The notes below the pieces were generated by a model. That model saw nothing but the letters and a program-made list of their open reading frames with translations, was not told the DNA's origin and did no database searches. A DNA stretch of 64,000 bases from Streptomyces finlayi (GTDB taxonomy: Bacteria; Actinomycetota; Actinomycetes; Streptomycetales; Streptomycetaceae). The position numbers and the translations under genes were made by a program. Below are positions 60,844-64,000 of this stretch, in pieces (positions within the stretch are counted from its first letter, which is position 1; the number at the start of each line of letters is the position of its first letter). The stretch spans positions 2,666,001 through 2,730,000 of the forward strand of contig NZ_CP045702.1 in the NCBI RefSeq assembly GCF_014216315.1, given 5' to 3'.

Positions 60844-61086
60844 CTACTTGCCGGTGCCGGTCCGGGTGGAGCCCGAGACCGCCGGTTCCGTGTCCGGCTC
60901 CGGCTCCTCCTCGAAGTCGACCTTGCCCATGTGGCGGTTCATCGACTTCATCAGCAGCCAGACAGCCACGGCGAGGGCCGCGAAGACGAGGAAGCCGAGG
61001 ACTCCGGGAGTCACCTTGTTGTCGTCGACCTCCTTGGCGAGAGGGACGAGGTGGGTCAGTGCCTGGGTCGCGTACATATCAGGCAT
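60844..61086 (-). CDS. Small membrane protein downstream of mca
   Basis: 80 aa from ATG 61086 (or ATG 61077), overlapping the end of mca. One membrane helix (VLGFLVFAALAVAVWLLMKS) is followed by an acidic tail. It is conserved next to mca in Streptomyces in my recollection. Function unknown; translational coupling with mca is likely. Confidence 0.8.
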   Translation of the reverse strand: MPDMYATQALTHLVPLAKEVDDNKVTPGVLGFLVFAALAVAVWLLMKSMNRHMGKVDFEEEPEPDTEPAVSGSTRTGTGK

Positions 61087-61960
61087 TGTCGCGGATGCCC
61101 GCGAAGAGGTCGCTCTCGGGGAGGGAGGTATCGACCAGAGACTTCGCCAGCTCGTACTCCTCGGTCGGCCAGACCTCGCGCTGGACGTCCATCGGAACGC
61201 GGAACCAGCCGCCCTCCGGGTCGATCTGCGTCGCGTGCGCGATCAGTGCCTTGTCACGGATCTCGAAGAACTCGTCACACGGGACGAACGTGGTCAGCGT
61301 CCGCTCCTCGCGTACGAACTCCTTCCAGCGCTCCAGCCACTCGCCGTACGGGGACTCCAGCCCCCGGGCCAGCAGCGCCTCGTGGAGGGCGACCGTGCGC
61401 GGCCGGTTGAAGCCCTGGTTGTAGTAGAGCTTCTGCGGCGTCCACGCCGGGCCGAACGCCGGCTCGGGGAACCGCTCGGTGTCCGAGGCCCCGTCGAACG
61501 CGATCATCGTGATCGTGTGGGTCTTGATGTGGTCGGGGTGCGGGTACCCCCCGTTCTCGTCGTACGTGGTGACGACCTGCGGCCGGAACGCACGGATCTT
61601 CGCGACGAGACGCCCCGCCGCCGTCTCGTCGTCCTCCAGTGCGAAGCAGCCCTCGGGCAGCGGCGGCAGTGGGTCGCCCTCCGGCAGACCCGAGTCGACG
61701 AAGCCGAGCCACTCCTGCTCGACACCCAGGATCTCCCGGGCCTCGTCCATTTCCTTCTTGCGTACCTCGTGGATGTTCTCCTCGATGTACGCGTCCCCCT
61801 GGAGCTTCGGATTCAGGATGGAGCCCCGTTCGCCCCCGGTGCAGGTCACGACCAGCACGTCCACCCCCTCGGACACGTACTTGGCCATGGTGGCGGCGCC
61901 CTTGCTCGACTCGTCGTCGGGGTGGGCGTGCACGGCCATCAGGCGCAGCTGCTCAGTCAA
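61079..61960 (-). CDS. mca: Mycothiol S-conjugate amidase
   Basis: 293 aa from TTG 61960 with TGAGGAT upstream. LmbE/PIG-L fold with zinc motif AVHAHPDDESSKGAAT (H13, D16), VTCTGGERGSILNP, and VVTTYDENGGYPHPDHIKTH carrying the third zinc His. The length and sequence favour Mca over the related MshB. It cleaves mycothiol conjugates to mercapturates in detoxification, and marks the host as an actinomycete. Confidence 0.95.
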   Translation of the reverse strand: MTEQLRLMAVHAHPDDESSKGAATMAKYVSEGVDVLVVTCTGGERGSILNPKLQGDAYIEENIHEVRKKEMDEAREILGVEQEWLGFVDSGLPEGDPLPPLPEGCFALEDDETAAGRLVAKIRAFRPQVVTTYDENGGYPHPDHIKTHTITMIAFDGASDTERFPEPAFGPAWTPQKLYYNQGFNRPRTVALHEALLARGLESPYGEWLERWKEFVREERTLTTFVPCDEFFEIRDKALIAHATQIDPEGGWFRVPMDVQREVWPTEEYELAKSLVDTSLPESDLFAGIRDNA

Positions 61961-62111
61961 GACTCGATCCTCAGTAATTGGTCGCCAACAGGGTGCCGTC
62001 CCACAGGGACGTCGATGCCGGGGTGGCGGTCGGGTGGCGGGTGGGCGGCTTCTATAGTGACCGAACCGGGGGGCGGAAAATTCCTCGATCCCCGGCACGG
62101 GAGGAACGATC

Positions 62112-62528
62112 ATGACTGCGGTACGCGAGGCGGGACCCGACGGGCGCTACGGCCGGTCCGAGGACCAGCGCGCCGACCGCAAGCTCAAGATCACCGGTGC
62201 CGTCCTGGGCGCCGCGCTGGTGGGTGTGATCGTCTGGATCGGAGTCGACTACGTCGGCGGCCAGGGGATCAGCGCCGAGCTCATCAAGTCCAAGGTCGTC
62301 TCGGACGACCGGGCCGAGGCCCATCTCGAAGTCCGTAAGGACCGGGACGGCGGCGGTTACTGCACGCTGCGCGCGCTGAGCGAGGACGGCAACGAGGTCG
62401 CTCGTAAGGATTTCCGCTTCGACGAGCGCACGGACCGGATCGACGAGGTCGTCTCCCTGCGTACGACGGCGAGGGCCACCGCGGTCGAGCTGATGGCCTG
62501 CACCGCGGACGGCGGGGCGTCGCGCTGA
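62112..62528 (+). CDS. DUF4307 membrane protein
   Basis: 138 aa. One membrane helix (ITGAVLGAALVGVIVWIGVD) followed by an extracytoplasmic domain (AHLEVRKDRDGGGYCTLRAL, VSLRTTARATAVELMACTAD) with two Cys that may pair. DUF4307 proteins sit between mca and greA in many Streptomyces. Function unknown. Confidence 0.9.
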   Translation: MTAVREAGPDGRYGRSEDQRADRKLKITGAVLGAALVGVIVWIGVDYVGGQGISAELIKSKVVSDDRAEAHLEVRKDRDGGGYCTLRALSEDGNEVARKDFRFDERTDRIDEVVSLRTTARATAVELMACTADGGASR

Positions 62529-62671
62529 CCGGCCGGTCCGGCTCGTATGCGATTTACCTTCTCCCCCTTTTCCTGGGGAATTGTTAGGCTCGTGGTTTCG
62601 CCCACCCGTGGACGCACATGCTTCTGGGTAGGGCGATGCTTTGTATTCCCAGTACCGACGAGGAGCACCCT

Positions 62672-63169
62672 GTGACCCAGACCAGCGACAACGTCACCTG
62701 GCTCACGCCGGAGGCGTACAACCAGCTCAAGGCCGAGCTGGACCACCTGTCGGGTCCCGCGCGCACGGAGATCACCGTAAAGATCGCGGCGGCCCGTGAG
62801 GAAGGTGACCTCCGGGAGAACGGCGGGTACCACGCGGCCAAGGAGGAGCAGGGCAAGATGGAGCTCCGGGTGCGCCAGCTGACGCAGCTCCTGGAGCACG
62901 CCAAGGTCGGCGAGGCCCCTGCCGACGACGGCGTCGTCGAGCCCGGCATGATCGTGACGATCGCCTTCGACGGTGACCCGGACGACACCCTGGAGTTCCT
63001 GCTCGCCTCCCGCGAGTACGCGAGCTCGGACCTCGAGACGTACTCTCCGCAGTCCCCGCTCGGCACGGGCGTCAACGGCAAGCGGATGGGCGAGGACGCG
63101 GAGTACGAGCTGCCGAACGGCAAGATCGCCAGGGTGAAGATTCTCGCGGCGAAGCCCTACAAGGGCTGA
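62672..63169 (+). CDS. greA: Transcription elongation factor GreA
   Basis: 165 aa from GTG 62672 with GAGGAG upstream. The coiled-coil N-terminus (LTPEAYNQLKAELDHLSGPA, AAREEGDLRENGGYHAAKEE with the conserved acidic tip DLREN) and the FKBP-like C-terminal domain (ETYSPQSPLGTGVNGKRMGE) are complete. It stimulates cleavage of backtracked RNA by RNA polymerase. Confidence 0.96.
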   Translation: MTQTSDNVTWLTPEAYNQLKAELDHLSGPARTEITVKIAAAREEGDLRENGGYHAAKEEQGKMELRVRQLTQLLEHAKVGEAPADDGVVEPGMIVTIAFDGDPDDTLEFLLASREYASSDLETYSPQSPLGTGVNGKRMGEDAEYELPNGKIARVKILAAKPYKG

Positions 63170-63190
63170 GCTGCCCTCATCCGAAAGAAG

Positions 63191-63224
63191 TGGGCCCCGG
63201 CCGTGCGTGCACGGCCGGGGCCCA
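63191..63224. terminator. Strong terminator after greA
   Basis: TGGGCCCCGGCCGTGC (63191-63206) is the exact reverse complement of 63209-63224 with a 2-nt centre, the longest perfect GC stem of the terminators here. It serves greA and the convergent ABC permease. Confidence 0.92.
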
Positions 63225-63239
63225 CCGGTATGTCCGGGG

Positions 63240-64000
63240 TCAGACGGTCGCCGAGCGGTACTTGCGGACGGCGAGGGTCCGGAACACCAGGATGATCACG
63301 ACGGACCAGAGCAGGGACGCCAGGACCGGGTGCTGCATCGGCCAGGCGTCGGACGGCGACACGCCAGGGTTGCCGAACAGTTCACGGCACGCCTGCACGG
63401 TCGCGCTGAACGGGTTCCACTCCGCGATCGGCTGGAGCCAGCCCGCCATGTTCTCGGTGGGCACGAAGGCGTTCGAAATGAAGGTGACCGGGAACAGCCA
63501 GATGAGACCGCCCGAGGTGGCCGCTTCCGGGGTCCGGACGGACAGCCCGATCAGGGCGCCGATCCACGAAAAGGCGTAGCCGAGCAGGAGCAGGAGGGCG
63601 AAGGCCCCCAGAGCCTTGGGGATGCCCTCATGGATGCGCCAGCCGACGAGCAGGGCCACGATCGTGAGCACGATGACGGTGAGCGTGGTCTGTACGAGGT
63701 CGGCCAGAGTACGGCCGGTGAGCACCGCGCCCCGTGCCATCGGCAGGGAGCGGAACCGGTCGATGAGCCCCTTGTGCATGTCGTCCGCGATGCCGGCGCC
63801 CGCGCCCGCCGTGGCGAAGGTGACGGTCTGGGCGAAGATGCCCGCCATCAGGAATTCCCGGTACTCGGCGGCGCTGGTCGAGCCGCCGATCACCATCGAT
63901 CCGCCGAAGACGTAGCTGAACAGCACCACGAACATGACCGGCTGGATGAGCCCGAAGAGAACCATCTCCGGGAAGCTGATCCAGCCATGTCGTCACTCTT
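63240..64000 (-). CDS. ABC-2 type transport permease (DrrB-like), 5' end at or beyond the window edge
   Basis: The visible part reads MVLFGLIQPVMFVVLFSYVF ... SLPMARGAVLTGRTLADLVQ ... FISNAFVPTENMAGWLQPIA followed by EWNPFSATVQACRELFGNP, the signature of daunorubicin-type (DrrB) exporter permeases with six helices. Homology begins upstream of ATG 63965 (HGWISFPE), but TGA at 63993-63995 closes that frame 10 codons farther up. Either the gene starts at 63965, or there is a frameshift or sequence error near the edge. The ATPase partner should lie outside the window. Confidence 0.82.

Overview
The window looks like a Streptomyces chromosome arm-to-core segment. Evidence: very high GC with strong third-position GC bias, frequent GTG/TTG starts, an XRE/DUF5753 regulator paired with a DUF397 protein and an RsbW-like ATPase, mycothiol S-conjugate amidase (mca), a GTP-type PEP carboxykinase, a DasR-type operator in front of a GH18 chitinase, and the intergenic palindromes typical of this genus. 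No rRNA, tRNA or CRISPR array was seen.

Layout. (1) 0.2-6.9 kb is a worn region: an intact peptide-binding lipoprotein gene, an IS630 element (1815-3353) whose two flanks do not belong together, a LuxR-type regulator cut inside its DNA-binding domain, a headless C-terminal piece of a subtilisin-type secreted protease, a Tat-exported lyase-like protein with a collapsed carbohydrate-binding module, and a bare signal peptide. (2) 7.0-10.9 kb is a polymorphic toxin locus on the minus strand: an 828-aa membrane protein ending in a Tox-REase-5 nuclease domain, its Imm52 immunity protein, and a translationally coupled third gene. (3) 10.9-13.4 kb is an IS200/IS605 element (divergent tnpA and tnpB) flanked by broken genes. 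(4) 13.7-19.1 kb holds small regulators, a VOC protein and a RelE-like toxin/XRE antitoxin pair with its operator. (5) 19.3-31.4 kb is a Tad/Flp pilus locus on the minus strand: SAF-domain CpaB, CpaE/TadZ, two TadE-like pseudopilins, TadA, TadB, TadC, a two-component system, Flp pilin, TadG-like protein, a lipoprotein and an OmpA-domain protein. No prepilin peptidase is present in the window. (6) 31.7-34.4 kb runs the other way with a 520-aa protein that starts with the same prepilin module as the toxin, then a lipoprotein and a membrane protein. (7) 34.4-39.9 kb has a chitinase under a DasR site, a beheaded alpha/beta hydrolase with its lipoprotein, an NRAMP transporter and an IS5-family remnant. 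(8) 39.9-47.3 kb is a D-amino-acid utilisation cluster: GntP-type permease, RidA, IclR regulator and PfkB kinase diverge from a D-amino-acid deaminase and an N-acyl-D-amino-acid deacylase across an operator region. (9) 47.3-64 kb is conserved core: HxlR/oxidoreductase pair, arylamine N-acetyltransferase, alanine-type aminotransferase, PEPCK, hemolysin III, a DUF255 thioredoxin-fold protein, an FBP-domain protein, a large STAND/TPR protein, mca, DUF4307, greA and a cut-off ABC-2 permease.

The most interesting thread joins regions 2, 5 and 6. Three different proteins (the nuclease toxin, the Flp pilin and the 520-aa protein) carry the same class III prepilin motif, a G followed by four residues and E-Y, directly before a hydrophobic helix. 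In the two large proteins this is followed by a matching C-x6-C pair. The sequence therefore suggests, but does not prove, that the Tad machine or its peptidase handles large effector-like cargo, including a nuclease toxin. A second thread is decay: at least eight genes are truncated, internally deleted or interrupted by a stop, several of them at insertion elements.
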